Source: Planotetraspora phitsanulokensis (GTDB taxonomy: Bacteria > Actinomycetota > Actinomycetes > Streptosporangiales > Streptosporangiaceae). From it: DNA of 64,000 bases. The notes under the pieces were generated by a model. That model saw only the letters and a program-made list of their open reading frames with translations. It searched no databases and had not been told where the DNA came from. The stretch spans positions 1 through 64,000 of the forward strand of contig NZ_BOOP01000023.1 of the NCBI RefSeq assembly GCF_016863295.1, read 5' to 3'. This document shows positions 9,138 through 17,224 of the stretch, in pieces; position 1 is the first letter of the stretch, and each line of letters begins with the position of its first letter. A program made the position numbers and the translations under genes.

Positions 9138-11531
9138 CTACTCCGTCCGGAGGACGTGGCCGATGCGGAGCCGGGCGGCGAGGCGGCCCGGCCAGGCGGC
9201 AAGCAGGTTGGCGAGCAGCAACGCGACCGGCGCGACCAACAGCAACGCCCAGAACGCGACGGGCACGAGGTAGTCGAGCGGCATGAAGTCCGCCACCAGC
9301 CGCCAGACCGTGCGGCCCAGAGCCACGCCCAGCGGAACGCCGACGGCGAGCCCCACCACCGCGAGCAGGGTGGCCTGGGTGACCACCGCCCAGCGCGCCT
9401 GCGGACGGGTCATGCCCAGCGCACGCAACACGGCCACCTCGTGGCGGCGCCGCCGTACGGCCGTGGCCAGGGCGTGGCCGACCGCGCCGACGGCGAGCAC
9501 CGCCAGGAACCCGGCCAGCACGATGGGCAGCGCCTCGACGTCCCGGATCTGTTGTACCTGCGGAGGGGGAGGGCTCGGGATGAACTGAAGCCCGGTCCCG
9601 GCGGACAGCCGCGCGGCCACGGCCGCCGGATCCGCTCCGTCCCTGAGCACCACGTGGACGACGTGGAACTTGAAGGAGTAGCGGGCCTTCGCGAAGAGCC
9701 GGTCGTATCCCTCGGGAGTGGCCCACGCCCCGTCGCTGTAGTCATTGTGAGGGCCGAACGGCAGGAAGCCGATACCGGTCACCTTCATGGTCACCGGTTC
9801 GCCGCCGCTCGCCAGCCGTACCTGCCCGCCGACCCTCGCGTGGAGGGCGTCCGCGCTGAGCGGCGCGAGCACGATCTCGTCGGCCGCCGAGGGCATCCGC
9901 CCCTCCATCACGACGACGGGGAACGGCCTGCTCACGGGGTCGTAGGTGTAGGTCGTCACCGAGGTCTCGCCCGATTCGGCGACGGCGATCCGCGGGGCGT
10001 TCACCGCAGCGACGTCTGGATCTCCGGCGATCTGCGGAAGGGCCTGATCCACGGGTCCCAGGTCCTCACCGTTGAACCCGGCGAAGGCCTCGACCTGGTG
10101 CGTCTGCCCGAACCGTTCGGGATGGGCCGCCGCGTCACGCACTCCGGCGGAGAAGGTGAAGGCGGCGAGCACCCCGAGCACTCCGGCGACGGCGCCGAAC
10201 AGCGCGGGTCGCACGGCCACCGCGGAGCGCCCGCGTCCCGGTTCCAGGGCGAACCTGGCCCCCACCACGGCCGGCACGGGCAGTCCCAGCCGGGCGGCCG
10301 CGAGCGCGACCGCCGAACGCCGGGGAGATCCCCCGCCCTGGCGCACGACCAGGGCGACCGCGGCTGCGGCGGCCGCCGTGCCCAGCACCAGAAGGGAAGC
10401 GAGCACCCATCCGCTTCCGAGGATCAGCCAGTCGACGTCGAACCCGGGTGCGGGCTCCATCAGTGACGCCGATCCGATGGGCATCCAGATCGACGCGACG
10501 GCGGCTCCCACGACGCCCAGTGTCGCCCCGCCGAGCGCGGCCAGGAAGGGGGCGGTCGAGGCCAGCATGACGCCCTGCATGGGGGCGAGCCCCACAGACC
10601 GGAGCACCTGGAGGTCGGCCACCGTGGCGGTGGCGTACCGCGCCACCGACTGGCCGACCAGCACGACCGCGGCGGCGAGCGCCGCCAGCCCGAAGGCCAG
10701 CAGGGATGCCGCCTCGAACCTGTCCACTTTTTGCACGGGAGTGAGGAACTTGTCCTTCACGTCCCAGATGTCGATGTCGTTGCGTCCCGCCTCCCTGGCC
10801 AGGCCCTCACGGAAGCCGCGCTCCGCGTCCATCCCGCCTTTGAGGCGGACGAGCGCATTGTGGACGCCTCCAGCGCCGACCAAGTTGTCCTGGTGGCGGG
10901 CGTACAGAGCGGGGGACGCGACCACGGACCCCTTGGCGCCGACCTTGTCGGAGAACCAGGGCGAACGGATGACGCCGACGATCCGTGCCCCGACTGCCGG
11001 GCCCGCGAGCGGCACGCCACTGGCCGGGTCGTACTCGAGGTCGGCCGCCTGCTCCTCGGACATCAGCCGCAGCATGAGCCGGTCTCCCACGCCCCGGTGG
11101 TAGAAGACCGGGAAGAGCGGGGTGACCACGACCTCGTCCGCCCGTGCGGGGTCGGGCAGCCGCCCTTCGAGCACCACGGGACGTTCAATGGTGTGCAGCA
11201 CCTCGTCGTCGACCACGGGGAACGCGGAGACGTTGTCCGCAAGTGGGATGCCGTCGACGCCGAAGCCGGACACGGCGAACACCGTCAGCGCCTCGACCTC
11301 GGGCAGCGCCCGGATCTTGTCCCAGTCGAAGCCGGGCTCGTTGGGCAGGACGACAAGGGTCGTCGGCAGCGTGTCGGCCATGAGCCGCTCCGCGGCGGTG
11401 TCTCCCCTGCGGGCGCCCGCGAACGCGGTCAACACCGTGACCGTGGAGAACGCGACGAGCAGAGCCAGCACCACAAGCGGCCGCCACCGCCGGCGCAGCT
11501 CGATGCGCAGCCACGTCCGGACGACGGTCAC
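9138..11531 (-). CDS. ABC transporter permease, FtsX/MacB family (copy 2)
   Basis: A 797-residue FtsX-type permease with the same architecture as its neighbour: N-terminal helix, outside domain, helical block, second outside domain and C-terminal FtsX block. It opens MTVVRTWLRIELRRRWRPLV against MITMWLRLELRRRWRPLL in copy 1. The start overlaps the ATPase stop by 4 bp (11528-11531), so translation is coupled. Two different permeases with one ATPase suggest a heterodimeric transporter. Substrate unknown. Confidence 0.88.
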   Translation of the reverse strand: MTVVRTWLRIELRRRWRPLVVLALLVAFSTVTVLTAFAGARRGDTAAERLMADTLPTTLVVLPNEPGFDWDKIRALPEVEALTVFAVSGFGVDGIPLADNVSAFPVVDDEVLHTIERPVVLEGRLPDPARADEVVVTPLFPVFYHRGVGDRLMLRLMSEEQAADLEYDPASGVPLAGPAVGARIVGVIRSPWFSDKVGAKGSVVASPALYARHQDNLVGAGGVHNALVRLKGGMDAERGFREGLAREAGRNDIDIWDVKDKFLTPVQKVDRFEAASLLAFGLAALAAAVVLVGQSVARYATATVADLQVLRSVGLAPMQGVMLASTAPFLAALGGATLGVVGAAVASIWMPIGSASLMEPAPGFDVDWLILGSGWVLASLLVLGTAAAAAAVALVVRQGGGSPRRSAVALAAARLGLPVPAVVGARFALEPGRGRSAVAVRPALFGAVAGVLGVLAAFTFSAGVRDAAAHPERFGQTHQVEAFAGFNGEDLGPVDQALPQIAGDPDVAAVNAPRIAVAESGETSVTTYTYDPVSRPFPVVVMEGRMPSAADEIVLAPLSADALHARVGGQVRLASGGEPVTMKVTGIGFLPFGPHNDYSDGAWATPEGYDRLFAKARYSFKFHVVHVVLRDGADPAAVAARLSAGTGLQFIPSPPPPQVQQIRDVEALPIVLAGFLAVLAVGAVGHALATAVRRRRHEVAVLRALGMTRPQARWAVVTQATLLAVVGLAVGVPLGVALGRTVWRLVADFMPLDYLVPVAFWALLLVAPVALLLANLLAAWPGRLAARLRIGHVLRTE

Positions 11532-12202
11532 GGCGCGTCCACCCTGCCGTCGCGCAGCCGTACGGCACGGCCCGCCCCCCCGGCCACCTCAGGCGAGTGG
11601 GTGACCATGATGATCGTCTGGCCGTCGTCGTGGAGCCTGCGGAACAGCTCGAGGACCTCCATGCCGCCCTCGCTGTCGAGCGCCCCGGTGGGCTCGTCGG
11701 CGAGCAGGAGCGTCGGCTCGTTGACCAGGGCGCGGGCGATGGCCAGGCGCTGGCGCTGTCCTCCCGACAACACGGCGGGCACCTGGTGGGTGCGGTCGCC
11801 CAGTCCGAGCAGGTCGAGCAGGTCGCGTGCCCGGGTCTCGGCCGCCCGCCGCTTCATGCCGCCCAGAACTCCCGGCATGACGAGGTTGTCCAGCGCGGAG
11901 ACGCCGTCGAGCAGGTTGAAGAACTGGAAGACGAAGCCGACGTGGTGCCGCCTGAACCGGGCCAGCCAGTCCTCGTCGCGGCCGTCGACCCGTTCCCCCG
12001 CGACCTCGACGGTGCCCTCGTCCACCGTGTCGAGACCGGCGATGACGTTGAGGAGGGTCGACTTGCCGCAGCCCGACGGGCCGGTCACGGCGACGAACTC
12101 GCCCTCGTCCACGGACAGGTCGACGCCGCGGAGCGCGCGGACGGGGGCCAGTTCCGCGGTGAAGGTGCGTCTGACCCCTTTGATCTCGACAGCGGTGGGC
12201 AT
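11528..12202 (-). CDS. ABC transporter ATP-binding protein (LolD/MacB type)
   Basis: A 224-residue ATPase with Walker A GPSGCGKST (about residues 42-50), Q-loop FVFQFFNLLD, signature LSGGQRQRLAIARAL and Walker B LLLADEPTGALD followed by the switch His in MVTHSPEV. Sequence and length match the LolD/MacB subfamily that works with FtsX permeases. The ATG at 12202 is one base after the cyclase stop codon, and the 3' end overlaps the permease, so the gene is locked into this operon. Confidence 0.93.
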   Translation of the reverse strand: MPTAVEIKGVRRTFTAELAPVRALRGVDLSVDEGEFVAVTGPSGCGKSTLLNVIAGLDTVDEGTVEVAGERVDGRDEDWLARFRRHHVGFVFQFFNLLDGVSALDNLVMPGVLGGMKRRAAETRARDLLDLLGLGDRTHQVPAVLSGGQRQRLAIARALVNEPTLLLADEPTGALDSEGGMEVLELFRRLHDDGQTIIMVTHSPEVAGGAGRAVRLRDGRVDAP

Positions 12203-12203
12203 G

Positions 12204-13505
12204 TCAGTTCACCACCAGGTGATAGGCGTTGACGGGGGTGCTGCGTCCCTTGACCGGGCGCGCGCCCAGGGACTTCCACGGCCAGGCGACGCCGCCCGCG
12301 CGGACGGTGGCCTCCGCGGCGACCGTCCCCGCGGGACGGGCCAGGTCCTGCATCCGCTGGGCGAGGTTCACGGTGTCGCCCACGAGCGTGTACTCGACCC
12401 GCTCGTCGCTGCCGAGCAGGGCCGCCGCCACCTCTCCGGTGGACAGGCCGATGCCGAGCCAGAACGGGGCGAGATCCTGGGCCGCCCATTCCGTGTCCAG
12501 CGCGGCCTGCCGTACGTGCATGTCGCAGGCGGCCCTGATGGCGCTGTCCGCGTGGCCGGGCGACGGGTCGGGCGCGCCGAAGACGGCCATCACGGCATCC
12601 CCGACGTACTGCATCACGGTCCCGCCGGCGTTGAGGATCGCGGCGTTCATCGCCCTGCGGTGGGCGTTGAGCTGTCCGGCGAGGACGGCGGGGTCGGTGC
12701 TCTCCGCGATACCCGAGTAGCCGCGCACGTCGGACATGAGGACGGTGACGTTCAGGCGTTCGGTCCGCTCGATCGCGCCGCGGTCCATGCGGAGCTTGTC
12801 CGCCAGGCCGCTCGGCAGGAGCCGGGACAACGTCTCGCCCTGCTCCTCCCGGCGGAGGATCGCGGTGTGCAACATGCGCAGCCGGCGCAGCGCGCTCTGC
12901 CGTCCCCTGCTCGCCCCCTCGGCGAGTTCGAGGAACAGCTGCTCGATCGCGGCGTTCACGGCCTCGGGCGTGTCCCCGCTCGCCAGGGCGATCGCCTTGA
13001 CCGGTCTTCCCTCGGCGACCTGGCGGAGCAGGCTCTCCTTCGCCTCCGACAGCTCGCCCTCGTCGCGCGCGGGGTCCATGAGCTCCCGCACGATCATCGG
13101 GTCGATGAGCGATCCCCCGGTGGCGACGGCGCGGATCGCCCGGCCGAGCAGTCCCGCGTCGGACACGCGGTCCTTGAGGAGGTAGGCGTAGCCCGCGGCG
13201 CCGTCGCCCAACAGCCGGACGGCGTACTCGGGGTCGTCGTACTGGCTGAGCACGACCGTCCCGGTTCCCGGCAGCCGCCTGCGCACCTCGCGCGCGGCCT
13301 CGATGCCCTCGTCCTGGAACGTGGGCGGCATCCGGATGTCGGTGACGATGACCTGCGGGCGCAGCCGCACCGCGGCCGAGACCAGTTCGTCGTAGTCGGC
13401 CGCGAGCCCCACGACCTCGAGGGCGGGGTCGTGGGCGAGCAGAGCGCGCACTCCTTCGCGGACGATGAGGTTGTCGTCCGCGAGCACCAGCGTGATCCGA
13501 TCCAC
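12204..13505 (-). CDS. Response regulator fused to a class III nucleotide cyclase
   Basis: About 433 residues in three parts. A receiver domain (1-120) has D56 in VTDIRMPP and is paralogous to the regulator at 2267-2956. A middle region (about 150-195, SEAKESLLRQVAEG) aligns with the LuxR HTH of that regulator but has lost the usual HTH residues. A C-terminal class III adenylyl/guanylyl cyclase domain (about 245-425) has metal-binding SDVRGYS and GDAVMAVFG and the Asn/Arg pair in NLAQR. The usual substrate-selecting Lys before GD is Gln here (MQYVGD), so the nucleotide product is uncertain. GTG 13505 gives a receiver of normal length, but no good ribosome-binding site lies close by. It heads the six-gene minus-strand operon. 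Confidence 0.85.
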   Translation of the reverse strand: MDRITLVLADDNLIVREGVRALLAHDPALEVVGLAADYDELVSAAVRLRPQVIVTDIRMPPTFQDEGIEAAREVRRRLPGTGTVVLSQYDDPEYAVRLLGDGAAGYAYLLKDRVSDAGLLGRAIRAVATGGSLIDPMIVRELMDPARDEGELSEAKESLLRQVAEGRPVKAIALASGDTPEAVNAAIEQLFLELAEGASRGRQSALRRLRMLHTAILRREEQGETLSRLLPSGLADKLRMDRGAIERTERLNVTVLMSDVRGYSGIAESTDPAVLAGQLNAHRRAMNAAILNAGGTVMQYVGDAVMAVFGAPDPSPGHADSAIRAACDMHVRQAALDTEWAAQDLAPFWLGIGLSTGEVAAALLGSDERVEYTLVGDTVNLAQRMQDLARPAGTVAAEATVRAGGVAWPWKSLGARPVKGRSTPVNAYHLVVN

Positions 13506-13637
13506 GAGCCGATTAGATATCGGGCGTGTCCCCTCCAGAAAGGGTGCTGGGACGAAGGAAGGGGGGTGCTGGCACCCCCGTGCGATGGCAGGGTGACGCC
13601 CTCGTGTGAGGCGGCCGTGGTTCCTACCGTCGAGACC
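13506..13637. promoter_or_regulatory. Divergent promoter region with repeated GGTGCTGG elements
   Basis: This 132-bp spacer separates the cyclase operon from the cyclic-nucleotide-binding gene. It holds GGGGGTGC TG GCACCCCC (13562-13579, perfect 8-bp arms), whose core GGTGCTGGCACC matches the palindrome at 2933-2944, and a partial copy GGTGCTGGGAC at 13543-13553. The two lie 22 bp apart, about two helical turns, as expected for paired dimers on one DNA face. Control of both directions is an inference. Confidence 0.55.
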
Positions 13638-14636
13638 ATGCGAGTCACATCTCACCTCACGTCCGTTTCCTGGATCCCGTCGGAGGCCGTCAAGGGCTAC
13701 ACCAAGCCGGCCTTCACGATGGGCATCGCGCACTACGACGAGCCGCCTCCCGACACGATCGACGACCTGGAGGCGCTGCGTGCCGCCGACGCCTTCCGCC
13801 TCGCCCATCGGCTGGAGGCCTGGGCCGAGTTCGACGGCGGCGTCCTGGTGGACCACGGCGCCCGCGGCGGCCTGATCATGGGGTCGACCACCGTACGGCT
13901 GGGCCGGCTCGGCGTGACCTTCGCCGCCTTCTCCCTGCCGGACCTGCGCCCCGAGCCCGAGATCGGGGACGGGTGGATCCGGTTCTCCCAGACCGTCGGG
14001 GGCCGCACGGCGATGCCTCTTCCGCGGCGCAGCTCCCGCCCGCCGTATTTGCGGCTGCAGTCCCCGTTCGTGTGGACCACGCTCTCCCTGACGCTGCACG
14101 CCGACGGCAGGGCCGAGGGCAGCCTGTCCGGCGCGAGCCCCTTCCCCCGGCACTGGGTCTACGGCGCCGACGACACGCTGGCCATGAAGGCCGGCCTCAC
14201 CGACTACAAGACGTGGGCCGGCCAGGAGGGGGCCGAGAGCACGCCATGGGGCGACGAGGACTCGCCGGTCCTGGTCACCGCGGCGGAGACCGCGCTGGAG
14301 CGCGAGATGTCGGCGCTCATCATGCGCGGAGGACGCAAGCCCGTGATCCGCTCGCTGGAGGCCGGCACCGTGCTGGTCCGCCAGGGCGAGCCGGGCTCGT
14401 CGCTGTTCCTGCTCCTCGACGGGGTCCTCACCGTCGACGTGGACGGCAGGGCGCTGCCAGAGTTGGGCCCCGGCGCCATCCTGGGCGAGCGCGCGGTGCT
14501 CGAAGGCGGCCTCCGTACGGCGACGCTGACCGCGAGCACGCCCGTCCGGGTCGCCGAGGCCTCCCCCGACATCATCGACGTCGCCGCCCTGGCCCGCCTC
14601 GCGGAAGGCCACCGCCGAGAGGACTCGCTCGCGTGA
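13638..14636 (+). CDS. Cyclic nucleotide-binding domain protein
   Basis: A 332-residue soluble protein. The C-terminal third (about 225-320) is a Crp-type cyclic nucleotide-binding fold: IRSLEAGTVLVRQGEPGSSLFLLLDGVL, then LPELGPGAILGERAVLEGGLRTATLTA, where GERA and the R-T pair occupy the phosphate-binding cassette. The N-terminal 220 residues contain no domain I recognise. There is no HTH, so it is not a Crp-like activator. Its position, divergent from a nucleotide cyclase, suggests that it reads the cyclase product. No clear ribosome-binding site precedes ATG 13638. It overlaps the next gene by 4 bp. Confidence 0.85.
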   Translation: MRVTSHLTSVSWIPSEAVKGYTKPAFTMGIAHYDEPPPDTIDDLEALRAADAFRLAHRLEAWAEFDGGVLVDHGARGGLIMGSTTVRLGRLGVTFAAFSLPDLRPEPEIGDGWIRFSQTVGGRTAMPLPRRSSRPPYLRLQSPFVWTTLSLTLHADGRAEGSLSGASPFPRHWVYGADDTLAMKAGLTDYKTWAGQEGAESTPWGDEDSPVLVTAAETALEREMSALIMRGGRKPVIRSLEAGTVLVRQGEPGSSLFLLLDGVLTVDVDGRALPELGPGAILGERAVLEGGLRTATLTASTPVRVAEASPDIIDVAALARLAEGHRREDSLA

Positions 14637-15421
14637 GACTCGCCCTGCTCGGCGTGCGGGGGTCGACACCCGCACCCGGTCCCGAGTTCGTCCGGTACGG
14701 CGGGCACACCAGTTGCGTCGCCGTCCTGCCCGACGACTCGGACGTCCCCCGGCTGGTGCTCGACGCGGGCACCGGCCTGCGGGGACTCGGCCGTCTGCTC
14801 GGCGGAGAGCCGTTCCGCGGCTCGATCATGCTCACCCACCTCCACTGGGACCACCTGCAGGGCCTGCCCTTCTGCCCGCCGGTTGACCGGCCCGACGCCC
14901 GCGTGGACCTCCACCTGCCCGGTGACGAGGACCCGCGGAGTCTTCTGGCCCGGATGATGTCGCCGCCGCACTTCCCGATCGACCCCGGAGGGCTGCACGG
15001 CGACTGGCGGTTCCGCACGTCCGCCGACGGAGTCGTCGAGGGGTACACCGTGCGCGTGGCGGAGATCGCCCACAAGGGCGGCGTCACCCACGGGATCCGG
15101 GTCGAGGGTGACGGGGTCTGCGTGGCCTACCTCCCCGACCACTGTCCGCAGATCGAGTCCGCGGCCGCGGAGAAGCTCGCGTCAGGAGCCGACCTCCTGC
15201 TCCACGACGGCCAGTTCCTGCCCGCCGAGCAGGAGACCGCCGACGCGTACGGCCACGCCACCATCGGCGACGCGGTCGCGTTCGCGCGGCGCTGCGGAGC
15301 GCGGCGGCTGGTCCTGACCCACCACGCGCCCGGCCGTACGGACCACGCCCTGGACGCCGTCGCCGCCACCGGCGTCGAGCTCGCCCGGCAGGGCGACGTC
15401 CTCTCCGTCGGAGCGCCGTGA
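14633..15421 (+). CDS. Metallo-beta-lactamase-fold hydrolase
   Basis: A 262-residue MBL-fold protein of the PhnP / cyclic-phosphodiesterase-like group. The zinc motif THLHWDH lies at about 74-80, with later ligands in LPDHCPQ, LLHDGQF and LTHHAPG, and it opens with the family's LGVRGSTPAPG. Related enzymes cleave phosphodiesters, including cyclic nucleotides. The GTG start overlaps the cyclic-nucleotide-binding gene in a GTGA junction. Context makes a cyclic-nucleotide phosphodiesterase role plausible, but the sequence alone does not prove it. Confidence 0.85.
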   Translation: MRLALLGVRGSTPAPGPEFVRYGGHTSCVAVLPDDSDVPRLVLDAGTGLRGLGRLLGGEPFRGSIMLTHLHWDHLQGLPFCPPVDRPDARVDLHLPGDEDPRSLLARMMSPPHFPIDPGGLHGDWRFRTSADGVVEGYTVRVAEIAHKGGVTHGIRVEGDGVCVAYLPDHCPQIESAAAEKLASGADLLLHDGQFLPAEQETADAYGHATIGDAVAFARRCGARRLVLTHHAPGRTDHALDAVAATGVELARQGDVLSVGAP

Positions 15422-15482
15422 CGCGGAGGCCACGGTCCGGCCACATCTGGGTTCGGAGAACGAATCGTGGTCGAATGGAGCG

Positions 15483-16364
15483 GTGAAGGTTCGGATCGGA
15501 ATATCGGCGGCCACACGCGCCGACCGCTTCGCCGAGACCGTCGACCTGGCGGAGGCTCTCGGAATCGACTCCCTGTGGTTGTCCGAGCTCGTCCTCGGCT
15601 CGTCGGTCGAGCCGGTGGTCGGCATGGGCTACGCCCTGGCCAGGACGGAGCGGCTGAAGGTCGGCACTGGTGTCGCGATCCTGCCCGGCCGGCATCCGGT
15701 GCTGGTCGCCAAACAACTCGTCTCACTGGCCGCCCTCGCGCCCCGGCGCGTCCTGCCCGCGTTCGGTCTGCTGCCGGCCCGCCCTCAGGAGCGCGCCTTC
15801 TTCCCCGTGCCGGGCGAGTCGCGCGGCGCGGTCTTCGACGAGTCGATGGAGGTGCTGCGACTGCTGCTCCGGCAGGAGCGGGTGACCTTCAAGGGCGAGT
15901 TCCACACCATCGAGGACGTGGGCGTCGGCCCGCTTCCCGCGCGACCGCTCGACATCTGGCTCGGCGGAAGCGGACCCCGGGCGCTGCGCCGGGTCGGCCG
16001 CTTCGGCGACGGCTGGCTGGCCAGCTTCGTCACCCCGGAGGAGGCGGGCGCGGCGCGGGCGTCCATTCAGGCCCACGCGGCCGAGGCCGCGCGCGAGATC
16101 GAGGAGGACCATTTCGGCGTCAGCCTCGCCATCGCGACCGCGGGCGTCTCCGACGATCTCGCCGCCGCGGTCCGGCGTCGCCGCCCGGACGCCGACCTCG
16201 CGGCGTTCGTCCCCGACGGCTGGCAGGCCGCCCGCGACCTCATCGAGCGTTACGTTGCGCAGGGCATCACCAAGTTCGTCGTACGGCCCGCCGGGCCCGC
16301 GCCCGCGATGGAGGAGTTCCTGCACGACTTCGCTCGCGAACTGAAGCCCATGGAGACCACGTAG
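15483..16364 (+). CDS. LLM-class F420-dependent oxidoreductase
   Basis: A 293-residue luciferase-like monooxygenase fold protein of the kind that uses coenzyme F420. It opens MKVRIGISAAT, then DSLWLSELV, the cofactor-contact region LKVGTGVAILPGRHP and DIWLGGSGPRALRRVGRFGDGWL, typical of F420-dependent members. F420 enzymes are a hallmark of actinomycetes. The substrate is unknown. GTG 15483 gives full length; a short duplicated GACCATGGA stretch lies around the stop codon and spacer (16364-16381). Confidence 0.87.
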   Translation: MKVRIGISAATRADRFAETVDLAEALGIDSLWLSELVLGSSVEPVVGMGYALARTERLKVGTGVAILPGRHPVLVAKQLVSLAALAPRRVLPAFGLLPARPQERAFFPVPGESRGAVFDESMEVLRLLLRQERVTFKGEFHTIEDVGVGPLPARPLDIWLGGSGPRALRRVGRFGDGWLASFVTPEEAGAARASIQAHAAEAAREIEEDHFGVSLAIATAGVSDDLAAAVRRRRPDADLAAFVPDGWQAARDLIERYVAQGITKFVVRPAGPAPAMEEFLHDFARELKPMETT

Positions 16365-16452
16365 ACCATGGAGACCATGGAGACGAGGTGGACTTGAGCC
16401 GGGCCGCGGAAATTCAGATGCCGAGCCGCTAGTCGTCCGTGAAAATCGGGCC

Positions 16453-17082
16453 ATGCGCCACTGGCCCATCTTCGATCTCCGTCTGACCACGCCGCGCCTC
16501 GAGTTGCGCCTGCCCTCGCTCGACGACCTGGACGCGCTGGTCGACCGTGTACTCGAAGGCGTGCACGAGCCCGGTTTCATGCCGTTCGGCATTCCCTGGA
16601 CGGCCGCGCCCGCGGATATCCTCCCGATCGCCTCGATCCAGCACCACCTCGGGTCCCTGGCCTCCTGGCGGCGGGAGAACTGGCACGCGAACTTCATGGT
16701 CGTGCACGACGGCCAGGTCATCGGCTCCCAGACCGTGGCGGGGATCGACTTCGCGGTCACGCGCGAGGTCTCCTCGGGCTCCTGGCTCGGCCGGGCCTGG
16801 CAGGGCAGGGGCCTCGGCACCGAGATGCGCGCCGCCGTGCTGCACTTCGCGTTCGAGGGGCTGGGCGCGGAGTCGGCCACGTCGTCCGCTTTCACGGACA
16901 ACCCCGCCTCGCTCGCGGTCTCGCGCAAGCTGGGCTACCGGGAGAACGGCATCCAGCCCCAGGTCGTCCAGGGCAGGCGGCGCGTCAACCAGCGCCTGCG
17001 CCTGCTGCGGGACGACTTCACCAGCCCGGTCCCCGTGGAGATCCACGGCCTGGACGGCTGCCGCGACCAGTTCGGCGTCTGA
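16453..17082 (+). CDS. GNAT family N-acetyltransferase
   Basis: A 209-residue RimJ/RimL-like acetyltransferase. LTTPRLELRLPSLDDLDALV opens the domain, GSWLGRAWQGRGLGTEMRAAVL is the acetyl-CoA pyrophosphate loop (QGRGLG) and SATSSAFTDNPASLAVSRKLGY is the conserved tail. It is transcribed alone. The acceptor is unknown. It is unrelated in detail to the acetyltransferase at 1156-1752. Confidence 0.88.
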   Translation: MRHWPIFDLRLTTPRLELRLPSLDDLDALVDRVLEGVHEPGFMPFGIPWTAAPADILPIASIQHHLGSLASWRRENWHANFMVVHDGQVIGSQTVAGIDFAVTREVSSGSWLGRAWQGRGLGTEMRAAVLHFAFEGLGAESATSSAFTDNPASLAVSRKLGYRENGIQPQVVQGRRRVNQRLRLLRDDFTSPVPVEIHGLDGCRDQFGV

Positions 17083-17224
17083 GACCGGTCTCCGTCCGGG
17101 GACTCCCTCACCGTCGTCCCGCACCTCTGAAGGGCGACCTGTCCGCGGGGTGACCCGAGCCTTACGGATGCGGATGTTTCGCTCCACCGCGTCGGGTAGG
17201 TGGCTGCTCGACGAAGGGAGAACC

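Noticed and set aside
10731-13637. Plus-strand open frame continuous with the cyclic-nucleotide-binding gene
   Set aside because: It is antisense to the permease, ATPase and cyclase genes; only the part from 13638 has a recognisable domain.
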